In this document: one piece after another, positions 1 to 8,924 of the stretch
How the letters are laid out: each line of letters opens with the position of its first letter
How positions within the stretch are numbered: position 1 is the stretch's first letter
Source of the DNA: Pseudomonas lundensis
GTDB taxonomy: Bacteria; Pseudomonadota; Gammaproteobacteria; Pseudomonadales; Pseudomonadaceae
Length of the DNA: 64,000 bases
Assembly: GCF_002269125.1 (NCBI RefSeq)
Contig: NZ_NQKI01000015.1
Location: 1 to 64,000 of the forward strand
Direction of reading: 5' to 3'
The notes under the pieces: model-generated
What the model was told of the DNA's origin: nothing
Seen by the model: the letters and a program-made list of their open reading frames with translations, nothing else
Database searches by the model: none
Made by a program: the position numbers and the translations under genes

Positions 1-141
1 CCATCTTGGCCTCCTGGCTTTAATGGCGGTGTATTTTACAGAAAATCGTATTTCTTGGGTTTACGTACAGAGCCTAGGCTCTGTACGAAATCAGATGAAA
101 CTCATTTGAACCCATCCTGATTACCCGAAGGGTGAAGGTAG
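1..141. other. Left-edge non-coding segment
   Basis: No reading frame that looks coding was found here. The segment contains a perfect palindrome (64-87) and ends at an in-frame stop (139-141) just before the truncated sugar dehydrogenase frame. Its content does not resemble the missing N-terminus of that gene, so it is probably inserted or rearranged DNA. This is an inference. Confidence 0.5.
64..87. repeat. Perfect 24-bp palindrome
   Basis: The 12 bases CGTACAGAGCCT are followed directly by their exact reverse complement, with no loop. The centre is CTAG. Back-to-back copies of one terminal repeat around a short target are what two abutting insertion-sequence ends look like, but no transposase is present and no IS family could be assigned. 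Confidence 0.8.
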
Positions 142-1092
142 CCGTCCGGCCTATCCTTTGATGGCAATGCTGCGGGTTCATCTCATGCAGAACTGATACC
201 GGAGGTCTGGGCCAAGGGCCAAGGCGGGTTGTTGGACGTCGTGCTATCGCCCAACTTCCCTAGCGATCGATGGGTGTATTTGTCCTATGCCCAAAGTAGC
301 GAAGAAGAGGGCAAGGCCGGCACCGTCGTAGGGCGTGGGCGGCTGTCAGACGACCTCACCAAGCTGAGCAATTTTGAAGTCATGTTTACGCAGGCGCCCA
401 AGCTCTCTACCGGCAACCACTTCGGCTCACGCCTGGTGTTTGACCGTGACGGATATTTGTTTATTGCGCTGGGCGAAAACAATCAGCGTCCGACAGCCCA
501 AGACCTCGACAAGCTGCAAGGCAAAGTCGTGCGTATTTATCCGGACGGGCGTGTGCCGGATGACAATCCGTTTGTAGGCCAGGCCAATGTACGCCCGCAG
601 ATCTGGTCTTATGGGCATCGCAACCCACAGGGTGCTGCGTTAAACCCTTGGACCGGCACGTTGTGGACCCATGAGCATGGGCCAAAAGGCGGGGACGAAA
701 TCAACCTGATCGAACGCGGCAACAATTATGGCTGGCCTATGGCAACCCATGGGATTGACTACTCCTCCAAACCCATTCCGGAAGCGCAGGGCGCGGCGGT
801 CGAAGGCATGAAAGGGCCCAATCATGTCTGGGAGCAATCCCCGGGTATAAGCGGCATGACGTTTTATGACGCCACTCGGTTCACGCCCTGGCAACACAAT
901 GTGTTCATTGGGGCATTGGCTGACCAAAACCTGATCCGCCTGCAACTGGACGGGGACAAAGTCGTGCATGAAGAGCGCCTGCTGGGCGAATTGAAGTCGC
1001 GGATTCGCGACGTGCAGCAAGGTCCGGACGGTTATCTGTATGTGCTGACCGATGAAAAAGACGGTGTGCTTTATCGCGTGGGTCTGCAGTAG
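142..1092 (+). pseudogene. 5'-truncated PQQ-dependent aldose sugar dehydrogenase (YliI-like)
   Basis: The frame encodes the central and C-terminal part of a soluble PQQ-type aldose dehydrogenase, a periplasmic beta-propeller enzyme. Recognisable blocks are GQGGLLDV at the start, FGSRLVFDRDGYLFIALG, IWSYGHRNPQG and HEHGPKGGDEINL, which match the YliI family. The frame can be read upstream only to a stop at 139-141. The usual signal peptide and first propeller strands (roughly 60-80 residues) are missing, and only weak alternative starts (TTG at 229) exist. The family is normally about 370 residues; at most 316 codons remain. It is probably a broken gene next to a palindromic scar, although a sequencing or assembly edge cannot be excluded. 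Confidence 0.65.
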
Positions 1093-1145
1093 CGTGCAAG
1101 CATCCGTGGGCGCCACCCCGTATGGCCGTGGCGCCCCATAAAGAG

Positions 1146-1628
1146 TTATTCGGCAACGGCCTGCTTGATTTGCTTGGAGGCCGACCAGATGCGATAACGC
1201 ACTTCAATGTCCTTGGGCACGTACAGCACGATAGGCAGTTTGCTGTTGTAGCGCAGCATGAACCCTTCCCCCACGACCGGTACGAATTCAGCGTGCGTTT
1301 TGCCTTCAGGGCAGGCCATCAGCGTTGTCGCCGGGCCGCTGACCTTGTTAAGGCGATACATAGGGTAGCCCCAGCCTTTGAGCGTCTTCTCTTCCAGCTT
1401 GCCGCCCAGGCGTTGCTTGTTGCAGTCCACTTGCAGGGCCTTGCCGGCAATGATCTGGACTTTGTAATCGTCTTCATTTTTCTGCGTCGGCAAATGAATG
1501 ACTTGTCGGCTAAAGCCCTTATCGGCTTTAGGGTAGGGAGCCACGTCTTCCAGTTTGGCGGCGTTGGCAACGCCGCTCAGCGTACTCAACGAAAACAACA
1601 GTGCCGCGCTGATGACCAGTGGTTTCAT
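1146..1628 (-). CDS. eco: Ecotin, periplasmic serine protease inhibitor
   Basis: A 160-aa protein with a clear signal peptide (residues 1-23, ending ANA) and the full ecotin fold: [32 protein letters not shown] and [11 protein letters not shown]. Ecotin dimers block trypsin-, chymotrypsin- and elastase-type proteases in the periplasm. The reactive-site Met (P1) is Met104 in TTLMACPEG, as in the E. coli protein. Cys69 and Cys106 are the conserved disulfide pair. It stands alone, convergent with the sugar dehydrogenase remnant. Length and motifs match the family, so the call is firm. Confidence 0.95.
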   Translation of the reverse strand: MKPLVISAALLFSLSTLSGVANAAKLEDVAPYPKADKGFSRQVIHLPTQKNEDDYKVQIIAGKALQVDCNKQRLGGKLEEKTLKGWGYPMYRLNKVSGPATTLMACPEGKTHAEFVPVVGEGFMLRYNSKLPIVLYVPKDIEVRYRIWSASKQIKQAVAE

Positions 1629-1877
1629 GATGTGTCCTTAAATTCAGTGCAGAAAGAAAGCCTCCGGTTGGATCACGAAAACACCGGAAAGTGCCATAGT
1701 TTTGCCATGAGCTAGGTTTTGTTGCAAACCGGGTCATCGTCACGTGCCGTAATAGAGCCTGTGATCATCAAAAACGCAGGCAATTGCGCAGGCCTGGGAT
1801 AGATCGCTTCTCGCCAGTGTCGAAGTGCCAGTAAACTGCTTTTTTTCCTCCGAATCATTTATTTCCCGAGGTTTTGC

Positions 1878-3518
1878 ATGACACTCAGTCCTCTTGCGGG
1901 CAAACCGGCGCCGGCACAGTTGCTGGTCGATATTGCGCGACTGGTGACCGCTTATTACACCGGTCAGCCCGATGCCAGCATTGCGACCCAGCGCGTCGCG
2001 TTCGGAACCTCCGGTCATCGCGGCAGCTCGTTTGAGTTAAGCTTCAATGAGTGGCATGTATTGGCCATCAGCCAGGCCATTTGCCTGTACCGTCACGCCA
2101 AGGGCATCAATGGCCCACTGTTCGTCGGCATCGACACCCACGCGCTCTCCACCCCGGCCGGGGCGAGCGCTTTGGAAGTCTTCGCTGCCAATGGTGTCGA
2201 GACCATGATTGCCGCTGCAGACGAGTACACCCCGACGCCCGCAATTTCCCACGCCATCCTTTGCTATAACCGCGGCCGTACGTCTGGCCTGGCGGATGGT
2301 GTGGTGATTACGCCTTCGCATAACCCGCCTGAAAGTGGTGGCTTCAAATACAACCCTCCCAACGGCGGACCGGCAGACACTGACGTCACCAAGTGGATTG
2401 AGGCCAAGGCCAACGAATTACTGGCCGCCAGGCTGGCGGGTGTGAAGCGCATCAGTTATGAGCAAGCCCTCAAGGCCAGTACGACGCACCGTCACGACTA
2501 CCTGAACACTTATGTGGCTGACCTGAAGAACGTCATCGACATGGATACCTTGCGCGGTGCCAATCTGCGTCTGGGAGTCGATCCGCTTGGCGGCGCAGGC
2601 GTACGCTACTGGTCAGCAATCGGTGAGCATTACGGCTTGAATCTGGATGTAGTGAACACGTCCGTCGACCCGACGTTCCGCTTTATGTGCGTCGACTGGG
2701 ACGGGCGGATCCGCATGGACCCGTCCTCGAGCTATGCGATGCAAGGCCTGATCGGCCTGAAAGAGCGTTTTGATGTGGCCTTTGCCTGCGACCCGGATCA
2801 TGACCGTCATGGCATTGTGACCCCTTCGGGCGGCCTGTTAGCGCCGAACAATTACCTCGCCGTCTCCATCGACTACCTGTTCCGCAATCGTCCGCAATGG
2901 CGCGTCGATGCGGCCGTGGGCAAAACCGTGGTCAGCAGCGGGTTGATTGATCGGGTGGCCGCGCGTCTTGGCCGTCGTTTGTACGAAGTGCCAGTGGGCT
3001 TCAAGTGGTTTGCCGATGGCCTGTTTGACGGTTCGCTCGGCTTCGGTGGCGAAGAGAGCGCCGGGGCATCGTTCCTGCGGCGCGATGGCAGTGTGTGGTC
3101 GACAGACAAGGATGGTTTGATTCCGTCTTTATTGGCCGCAGAGATGACGGCCCGCACCGGTCGCGATCCGTCGCAGTTGTACCAGCAGATGACCGACGAC
3201 CTGGGACAGCCTTTCTCAACCCGTGTAGATGCCAAGGCGACGCCTGCGCAAAAGGCGCTGCTGGGCAAGCTGTCACCGGATCAGGTCAAGTCGACTACCT
3301 TGGCGGGTGAAGCCATCACGCAAATTCTGAGCCATGCCCCCGGCAATCATCAGGCGATTGGCGGCCTGAAGGTCATGACCGAAAACGGATGGTTCGCTGC
3401 GCGCCCATCGGGCACCGAAGACATCTACAAGATCTACGCCGAGAGCTTCATCGGCGACGAGCACCTCAACCGGTTGGTTGAAGAAGCTCAAGTGTTGGTC
3501 GACGCCGCAATCGCCTGA
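1878..3518 (+). CDS. pgm: Phosphoglucomutase (alpha-D-glucose phosphate-specific)
   Basis: This 546-aa cytoplasmic enzyme interconverts glucose-1-phosphate and glucose-6-phosphate, feeding UDP-glucose synthesis (GalU lies at 24.5 kb) and glycogen or trehalose metabolism. The active-site phosphoserine is Ser147 in TPSHNPP. The Mg loop is DPDHD (305-309), the sugar loop is GEESAGASF, and the C-terminal phosphate loop is [12 protein letters not shown]. The ATG at 1878 has GAGG seven bases upstream. It has the E. coli Pgm length and is distinct from AlgC-type phosphomannomutases. A bidirectional hairpin terminator follows. Confidence 0.97.
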   Translation: MTLSPLAGKPAPAQLLVDIARLVTAYYTGQPDASIATQRVAFGTSGHRGSSFELSFNEWHVLAISQAICLYRHAKGINGPLFVGIDTHALSTPAGASALEVFAANGVETMIAAADEYTPTPAISHAILCYNRGRTSGLADGVVITPSHNPPESGGFKYNPPNGGPADTDVTKWIEAKANELLAARLAGVKRISYEQALKASTTHRHDYLNTYVADLKNVIDMDTLRGANLRLGVDPLGGAGVRYWSAIGEHYGLNLDVVNTSVDPTFRFMCVDWDGRIRMDPSSSYAMQGLIGLKERFDVAFACDPDHDRHGIVTPSGGLLAPNNYLAVSIDYLFRNRPQWRVDAAVGKTVVSSGLIDRVAARLGRRLYEVPVGFKWFADGLFDGSLGFGGEESAGASFLRRDGSVWSTDKDGLIPSLLAAEMTARTGRDPSQLYQQMTDDLGQPFSTRVDAKATPAQKALLGKLSPDQVKSTTLAGEAITQILSHAPGNHQAIGGLKVMTENGWFAARPSGTEDIYKIYAESFIGDEHLNRLVEEAQVLVDAAIA

Positions 3519-3528
3519 CCCCAGCTGC

Positions 3529-3566
3529 AAAAACGCCTGATCCCTTTACAGGACCAGGCGTTTTAA
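3529..3566. terminator. Bidirectional terminator between pgm and the DUF3857 gene
   Basis: The stem AAAACGCCTG / CAGGCGTTTT has a loop of about 14-18 bases, with A and T runs on either side, so it can serve both convergent genes. Confidence 0.75.
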
Positions 3567-3577
3567 AAGGGCGGCTA

Positions 3578-5449
3578 TCAACCCTGGGTGTTGAGTTGCA
3601 CCCGTTGTTGCATTTGTTCGTTGCACGCTCGGGCTTGCTGCAGCATCGCTTCGAACGGGGCGCTCATGATCGCGTCATGGCTCAGCCAACTGTGTTTTTG
3701 CGTCACGGAGTACCGGTAACGGTATTCACCTTTATTGCGCTGGCTGCTCAGCTCCAGATCAAACCAGGGTGAATTGACCTTGCAGGTGTTGATGAGCTTG
3801 GCCACCTTGGCACCTGAAAGGGTGATGTCGTAGGTCATCGTTTCCGGATCCCCCATATACAAGTCTGCCAGTTGGCCTGTGCGTCGATAGTTCATCAGGC
3901 TGTCCCAGCGCTCGGTCATGAACGCGGGTTTATAGATCAACTGCCCGGCCATGTTCTCCAATGGGCGCAGGTTGGTCAGGCGGGCGTGAACCCTATAATG
4001 CTGCGGGACCACAAAACCGGTTTTTTCACGGGTGATGGTGCAATCACTGATCTCTTTGCCAAAGTTGTTACACAGGTTCAGGTCGGTGGCAGAGACCCCT
4101 GATTCCGTGTCGGCGTAGCTGAGCTGCATCAACATCATTTGCCCCATCTGCACCTGCGCCGTGGTGCGCGCCTGTCCTTCGTCATTGAAGTGTTCAAACT
4201 TTTTCACGTCCATGCTCACAGTAGCCGGGGCTTCGGGGATGTGTTCCTGACGCACCGTGCCTTGATCATCGATGACCAGCGCCCAGCGATCCTGAATGTC
4301 CGGCATGCTGCGCCCTGGCATGAACACCGGATTGGTCGGGTCCAGCCACCAGACGTGCCCATCGACTTCAGCACGCACGATGGCGTGGTTGGCGGAGCTG
4401 GTGCCGGGCAGCAGCAGGCTGAGCGGCGTTGTGCCCCGGCTGACCCAGGTGGTGTGCGCGTTGATGCCACTGGCTTTTAACATGGCCGTCAGCAACACCG
4501 ATAAATCCTTGCAGTCGCCGTAGCCACGCACTTCGATCTCGCTCAGGCTGAATGGCACATACCCTCGGTCGGTAGCGCGCCAGTCGCCCATGTAGCGGTA
4601 TTGATCGTGGATGTACTGCATCACACCGGCTACTTGCTGTGCAGGCGGCAAGCCCTTGAGCCCGGAGACGGTTTTTGCGGCACCGGCAGGCAGGCGCGCA
4701 GCGAGAATTTCGTTGTAGCGTTTGGCGAAAGGCCCGAAGTAATCCTGTAACTGGCTAGAGCTGCCGATTTCAACCCGTGGCACCTGGCGGATGTAGCCAT
4801 TGCCTGCTTCGTTGATGTAATTCACAAAGCGCGGTTTCTTTTGCTCGATCACCAGCGTTTTGTGATCGGCCGAGGGTGTGAAGATGAAATCCTCCATCTG
4901 TTCGCTGCGCCAGACAATCGGCTGCTCGGCGGTGAACGTGCCTTTGAACACATCCGTGCGAACCGGGCTGGGGCCGAATGTCATCTGGTAATGGAAGTGC
5001 TCCATCAGCGGTTTGGCCGTGGTGTGTTCACGCACGGTGTAGGTGAGCTGGGTGCCGACGCGCAGGTTTGGAAACGCAATGGACGTTTGTTTGGCCCGCA
5101 AAAAGCCCTGATCCGGGTTGGGTGCCATACGCGTGTCGATTTGCGATTCAGCCAATGGCTGCGGTGTGCCACCGGGCTGGGTGGAGTGGGCGTCGATGAT
5201 GTCCAGCCGGTCCGTTTCGGGGAAGCTGAAGTCAATGCGCGATAGCATCTCTCGCCCATTGTTGGTCAGGATGGTGTAACGGTAAGTGGTGGTGCAGTCG
5301 CTGCTGGTGTCTTTGTTGAAGTGGCAGGTGCGTTGTGTTTCGCCGGCCAGCGCCGCATCTGACGCTGGTTGCAATGCCGCGAAAGAGGGCAGGCTGACAA
5401 TCCCCAATGTTGCGCAAATCAACGATTTGCTGAAAGTAAAGCGGTGCAT
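3578..5449 (-). CDS. DUF3857 / transglutaminase-like exported protein
   Basis: A 623-aa protein with an N-terminal signal peptide (about 1-24, ending SFA), then a DUF3857 domain (about 50-220) and a transglutaminase-like core. The Cys-His-Asp triad is visible as Cys313 in GYGDCKDL, His355 in NHAIV and Asp370 in WWLDPTNP. The C-terminal 200 residues form a further beta-rich region. The family is widespread in Gram-negatives, but the substrate is unknown; periplasmic or surface protein processing is the usual guess. It is a single-gene unit with its own upstream gap of about 170 bp. Whether it is an active protease or a cross-linker cannot be read from the sequence. Confidence 0.85.
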   Translation of the reverse strand: MHRFTFSKSLICATLGIVSLPSFAALQPASDAALAGETQRTCHFNKDTSSDCTTTYRYTILTNNGREMLSRIDFSFPETDRLDIIDAHSTQPGGTPQPLAESQIDTRMAPNPDQGFLRAKQTSIAFPNLRVGTQLTYTVREHTTAKPLMEHFHYQMTFGPSPVRTDVFKGTFTAEQPIVWRSEQMEDFIFTPSADHKTLVIEQKKPRFVNYINEAGNGYIRQVPRVEIGSSSQLQDYFGPFAKRYNEILAARLPAGAAKTVSGLKGLPPAQQVAGVMQYIHDQYRYMGDWRATDRGYVPFSLSEIEVRGYGDCKDLSVLLTAMLKASGINAHTTWVSRGTTPLSLLLPGTSSANHAIVRAEVDGHVWWLDPTNPVFMPGRSMPDIQDRWALVIDDQGTVRQEHIPEAPATVSMDVKKFEHFNDEGQARTTAQVQMGQMMLMQLSYADTESGVSATDLNLCNNFGKEISDCTITREKTGFVVPQHYRVHARLTNLRPLENMAGQLIYKPAFMTERWDSLMNYRRTGQLADLYMGDPETMTYDITLSGAKVAKLINTCKVNSPWFDLELSSQRNKGEYRYRYSVTQKHSWLSHDAIMSAPFEAMLQQARACNEQMQQRVQLNTQG

Positions 5450-5620
5450 GAGCGCCTCAGGTCATTCCTTTAAAGCAGCACCTGCGACGTTTTAATGATT
5501 GTTGATTAGCGGTGTAGGGTTCTGCGCGAGTGGCGGATGATAATCGATCTCAACTGTAATTTCTACATTGTAGGACAATTAATGCAGCGGAGAGGCCCGA
5601 GCTAGAGCCTTCTCCAATTA

Positions 5621-6094
5621 TCAGGCGGCAGGAAGCGGCTGGCACACATCGACCCACTGCGCGTTGACCAGCGCTGCCAGGCGCGTGGGGCATAGCTTTA
5701 CCGCGGTGTGCGTGGCGCCCGCGGCAGGCATGACTTCGGTAAAGCTTTGCAGGGAAATGTCGCAGTAAACGGGCAGGTCAGTCGCCAGCCCGAAAGGGCA
5801 GACACCGCCGACTGGATGACTGGTGAGTGCCACCACGGTTTCGGCGTCCAGCATTTTGGCTTTGCTGCCCAAGGCGTCTTTGATCTTTTTGTTATCGATC
5901 CGCGCGTCACCTCGAGCTACCAGTAATACGTTGCGCTCGCCAACGCGAAAGGCCAGGGTTTTGGCGATTTGACCGGGTTCGACCCCATGGGCTTCGGCGG
6001 CCAGTGCAACCGTCGCCGTGCTGGTGGCCAATTCGATGATGTGCAGGTCGGGGGCGTTGGCGTTAAAGAACGCACGTACAGATTCAAGGCTCAT
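5621..6094 (-). CDS. YbaK/EbsC-family aminoacyl-tRNA deacylase
   Basis: The reading frame extends further upstream, but the coding protein begins at the ATG at 6094 (MSLESVRAFF), giving 157 aa, the usual size. The family hydrolyses mischarged aminoacyl-tRNAs in trans (Cys-tRNA-Pro or related). Lys45 in GQIAKTLAF is the conserved catalytic lysine; further marks are LLVARGDARID and HPVGGVCPFGL. It is downstream of and co-oriented with the quinone oxidoreductase gene, 82 bp away, so co-transcription is possible. The exact tRNA substrate of this subfamily is not evident. Confidence 0.88.
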   Translation of the reverse strand: MSLESVRAFFNANAPDLHIIELATSTATVALAAEAHGVEPGQIAKTLAFRVGERNVLLVARGDARIDNKKIKDALGSKAKMLDAETVVALTSHPVGGVCPFGLATDLPVYCDISLQSFTEVMPAAGATHTAVKLCPTRLAALVNAQWVDVCQPLPAA

Positions 6095-6176
6095 TAGGCT
6101 TCGCTCGTGGGGGCAAAAGCCTGAATCTAGTGAAGCCGCAAGCGCACTGTCAATGCGCCTTGCGGCGGTATCGCGT

Positions 6177-7187
6177 TTAGATGTCCAGGCAGATTTTGCC
6201 GAAATGCTGGTTGGTTTCCTGGTATTTGAAGGCTTCAACAATATCGGTCAGCGGGAAGTGACGATCGATGACCGGACGCATGCCGTTGGCATTGATGGCG
6301 CGGATCATGTCTTGTTGCTGACTGCGGCTGCCGACCAGCACGCCCTGCAGGCGAACTTGCTTGACCAGTGCAGGTACGAAGTCCATGGCGCCGCTGACGC
6401 CGCTCAAAATGCCAATGATCGAGATGTGCCCGGCGACGCGCACGGCAATCATCGATTGCTCAAGGGTCGCGGGGCCACCCACTTCGATGATGTGATCGAC
6501 GCCACGGCCCCCGGTCAGTGCGCGGGCGGTCTCGCCCCAACGGGTGTCTTTGCGGTAGTTGATGACGTGGTCGGCCCCCAGCGCTTTCAGACGCTCCAGC
6601 TTTTCATCGCTGGAGGAGGTGGCAATGACGGTTGCACCGGCCATTTTCGCGAATTGCAGAGCAAAAATTGAAACCCCTCCCGTGCCTTGTACCAGCACGG
6701 TGTCGCCGGGTTTGAGCGAGTCATCGGCCATCAGCGCACGCCAGGCTGTCAGGCCCGCGGTGGTCAGGGTCGAGGCTTCAGCGTGGCTGTAACCGGTCGG
6801 GGCCAGTGTGAAAGCGGTCGCTTTGGCCGTCACGTGCTCGCGGGCGTAGCCGTCAATGCCATCCCCCGGAACGGTGACAAACCCTTCCACCAACGGAGTG
6901 CCATCAATCCACTCGGGGAAGAAAGTGCTGACGACTGAATCCCCGACCTTGAATTCGGTTACGTCCGGGCCTACCGCGATCACTTCTCCCGCACCATCGG
7001 CCATCGGGATGCGCTTTTCAGACGGCCCCCACATGCCGCTAACCACAGCGAAATCGTGATAGTTCAGGGAGTTGGCATGCAGTCGCACGGTAATTTCGCC
7101 GCCCGCTGGCGCGCGCACTTCGCTGCTGCCGACAACCACGTTGTCATAGCCACCACCGGGTTGGACGAAAATGGTTTTAGTGCTCAT
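6177..7187 (-). CDS. NAD(P)-dependent alcohol dehydrogenase / quinone oxidoreductase-like (MDR superfamily)
   Basis: A 336-aa medium-chain reductase with an N-terminal GroES-like barrel and a Rossmann domain (GTGGVS at 168-173, followed by FAKMAGATVIATS). It has none of the cysteines that bind structural or catalytic zinc, so it belongs with the zinc-free quinone or enone reductases. The substrate cannot be predicted. The start ATG at 7187 has AGGAA seven bases upstream. It lies 54 bp downstream of an ArsR-type regulator on the same strand, and a 24-bp operator candidate sits in the gap (7207-7230), so repression by that regulator is likely. Confidence 0.88.
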   Translation of the reverse strand: MSTKTIFVQPGGGYDNVVVGSSEVRAPAGGEITVRLHANSLNYHDFAVVSGMWGPSEKRIPMADGAGEVIAVGPDVTEFKVGDSVVSTFFPEWIDGTPLVEGFVTVPGDGIDGYAREHVTAKATAFTLAPTGYSHAEASTLTTAGLTAWRALMADDSLKPGDTVLVQGTGGVSIFALQFAKMAGATVIATSSSDEKLERLKALGADHVINYRKDTRWGETARALTGGRGVDHIIEVGGPATLEQSMIAVRVAGHISIIGILSGVSGAMDFVPALVKQVRLQGVLVGSRSQQQDMIRAINANGMRPVIDRHFPLTDIVEAFKYQETNQHFGKICLDI

Positions 7188-7206
7188 GGAAGTTCCTCAT
7201 ATTTTT

Positions 7207-7230
7207 ACATTACGCAAAACGACGAAATGT
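7207..7230 (-). promoter_or_regulatory. Operator candidate in front of the MDR reductase gene (copy 1)
   Basis: The pattern is ACATTACGC-N6-ACGAAATGT, itself an imperfect inverted repeat (ACATTnCG / CGnAATGT). The same architecture with the same spacing recurs at 7547-7570 before the regulator gene. This copy lies about 20 bp from the reductase start codon. Confidence 0.55.
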
Positions 7231-7241
7231 ATAGGTAAAAA

Positions 7242-7538
7242 TTACAACTCGATTTTCAGCCTAGCCGCAAAGTCATCAATCGCCTGCTCGTTGCGCCGGT
7301 AATAGGTCCATTTGCCAATGCGCGTGGTCAAGACAAAGCCGGCACGCTGCAAAATGGCCAGATGCGCGGAAGCCGTGGAGGGTGAAAGCCCTGCCTTGTG
7401 CTGCAAGTGGGTCACGCAGACACCGATAGCAGGATCTCCGTGATCCTGTGGCGGGAAATGGGTAAGTGGGTCTTTGAGCCACTCCATCATTTGCATGCGA
7501 GTGTCATTGCCCAGCGCTTTGAGCTGTTCGAGAATCAT
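7242..7538 (-). CDS. ArsR-family winged-helix regulator
   Basis: The true protein is 98 aa, starting at the ATG at 7538 (MILEQLKALG); the longer open frame upstream is not coding. It has the ArsR/SmtB winged helix: LKALGNDTRMQMMEWL, a recognition helix near LSPSTASAHLAILQRAGFV, and a beta-wing ending KWTYYRR. The inter-helix insert holds a single Cys (Cys41 in GVCVTHL), so the classical metal-binding CxC motif is absent and a redox or organic-ligand signal is more likely than a metal. It is upstream of the quinone oxidoreductase on the same strand. Matching 24-bp boxes precede both genes, which suggests autoregulation plus control of the neighbour. Confidence 0.85.
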   Translation of the reverse strand: MILEQLKALGNDTRMQMMEWLKDPLTHFPPQDHGDPAIGVCVTHLQHKAGLSPSTASAHLAILQRAGFVLTTRIGKWTYYRRNEQAIDDFAARLKIEL

Positions 7539-7546
7539 GGGCGGCG

Positions 7547-7570
7547 ATATTACGCCTTTTAACGAAATGT
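7547..7570 (-). promoter_or_regulatory. Operator candidate in front of the ArsR-type gene (copy 2)
   Basis: ATATTACGC-N6-ACGAAATGT lies 9 bp from the regulator's start codon. The left arm differs from the 7207 copy by one base and the right arm is identical, with the same 6-bp spacer and the same orientation. Confidence 0.55.
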
Positions 7571-7716
7571 TCAACCCGCACGCCTGATATGCCGGGCGCG
7601 GCAATGGCGCGCAGGTGGGCCGGATGTTTTGCAATTCAGGGGTCAATCCTGTATTTGTTGCGCCATTGAGCCTTGGCCAAGGCTCACTTGTCTTATGAAC
7701 CTGCCCCTCAGGAACC

Positions 7717-8694
7717 ATGATGCCTAACCAGTTCCCCGCTGTTCGCCCGCGTCGTTTGCGTCGCTCCCAAACCCTTCGCGACCTGTTCCAGGAAACCGAA
7801 TTCAGCCTTAATGACCTGGTGTTGCCGATTTTTGTTGAGGAAGAAATCGACGACTTCGTGCCCATTACCAGCATGCCGGGTGTCATGCGCATCCCTGAGT
7901 CGAAACTGGCGGGCGAAATCGAGCGGTACGCGCGCGCCGGTATCAAGTCAGTGATGCTGTTTGGCGTGTCGCACCATCTGGACGCCACTGGCAGCGATGC
8001 CATGCGTGAAGACGGGCTGGTGTCGCGCATGGTGCGCATCAGCAAAGACGCGGCGCCGGACATGGTGGTCATGAGCGACACCTGCTTCTGCGAATACACC
8101 TCCCACGGCCACTGCGGCGTGATGCATGACCATGGCGTGGACAACGACGCGACGTTGATCAATCTCGGCAAGCAAGCCGTGGCAGCTGCGGCTGCGGGCG
8201 CTGACTTCATCTCGCCTTCGGCCGCGATGGATGGCCAGGTGCAAGCGATTCGCAGTGCGCTGGATGGCGCGGGGTTTCTGGACACGTCGATCATGGCGTA
8301 TTCCACCAAGTTCGCCTCGGCCCTGTACGGCCCGTTCCGTGAAGCAGGCGGCAGTGCATTGAAGGGCGACCGCAAGTCATACCAAATGAACCCGATGAAC
8401 CGCCGCGAAGCGATTCGCGAGTCCTTGCTGGACGAACAGGAGGGCGCGGACGTCTTGATGGTCAAGCCGGCCGGGGCTTATCTGGATATCATTCGCGACA
8501 TCCGTGAAGCCTCGCGTTTACCGCTGGCGGCATATCAGGTCAGCGGCGAATACGCGATGATCAAGTTTGGCGCACAGGCGGGGGCCATCGATGAGGCCCG
8601 TGTGGTGCGTGAAAGCCTGGGCTCGATCAAGCGCGCCGGTGCCGACATGATCCTCACCTACTTTGCGATGGACCTTGCCCTGCAAGGCATTTAA
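7717..8694 (+). CDS. hemB: Delta-aminolevulinic acid dehydratase (porphobilinogen synthase), zinc type
   Basis: A 325-aa enzyme that condenses two 5-aminolevulinates to porphobilinogen in haem synthesis. Catalytic lysines are Lys198 ([11 protein letters not shown]) and Lys250 (MVKPAGAY). The metal site has the three cysteines of the E. coli zinc enzyme (Cys123, Cys125, Cys133 in [14 protein letters not shown]). The main HemB described from P. aeruginosa has Asp residues there and uses Mg, so this is likely the second, zinc-using paralogue. Two ATGs occur in a row; the one at 7720 has the better ribosome-site spacing and gives 324 aa, the E. coli length. It is divergent from the ArsR-type gene. 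Confidence 0.95.
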   Translation: MMPNQFPAVRPRRLRRSQTLRDLFQETEFSLNDLVLPIFVEEEIDDFVPITSMPGVMRIPESKLAGEIERYARAGIKSVMLFGVSHHLDATGSDAMREDGLVSRMVRISKDAAPDMVVMSDTCFCEYTSHGHCGVMHDHGVDNDATLINLGKQAVAAAAAGADFISPSAAMDGQVQAIRSALDGAGFLDTSIMAYSTKFASALYGPFREAGGSALKGDRKSYQMNPMNRREAIRESLLDEQEGADVLMVKPAGAYLDIIRDIREASRLPLAAYQVSGEYAMIKFGAQAGAIDEARVVRESLGSIKRAGADMILTYFAMDLALQGI

Positions 8695-8924
8695 GTCGCC
8701 AGCGGCAAACGGCGTACCCGCGCAGTTTGCCGCCATTCACATCTTTCTTGACGTCCGTCAATAACGCTGCGGCGCTTTTTGTCATATTCCTTAGGGTTGA
8801 TTTTTCCTCGCGTGCGAGCGGAAGTTGGCTATGGTCATTAGATAAAAAAGCCTGAGCGTATCCCGTCACCGTGAGGCGGGAACGACTCTGTGTCCGGCAT
8901 AGCGCACGGATCTTGAGGAGATTT

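Noticed and set aside
7539-8465. Long N-terminal extension of the ArsR-type frame into hemB
   Set aside because: It is antisense to hemB. The compact 98-aa protein with a matching operator in front explains the data better.
8695-8924. Anr/FNR box (TTGAT-N4-ATCAA) or sigma-54 promoter before fdnG
   Set aside because: Only isolated half sites such as TTGAT were seen, with no complete consensus.
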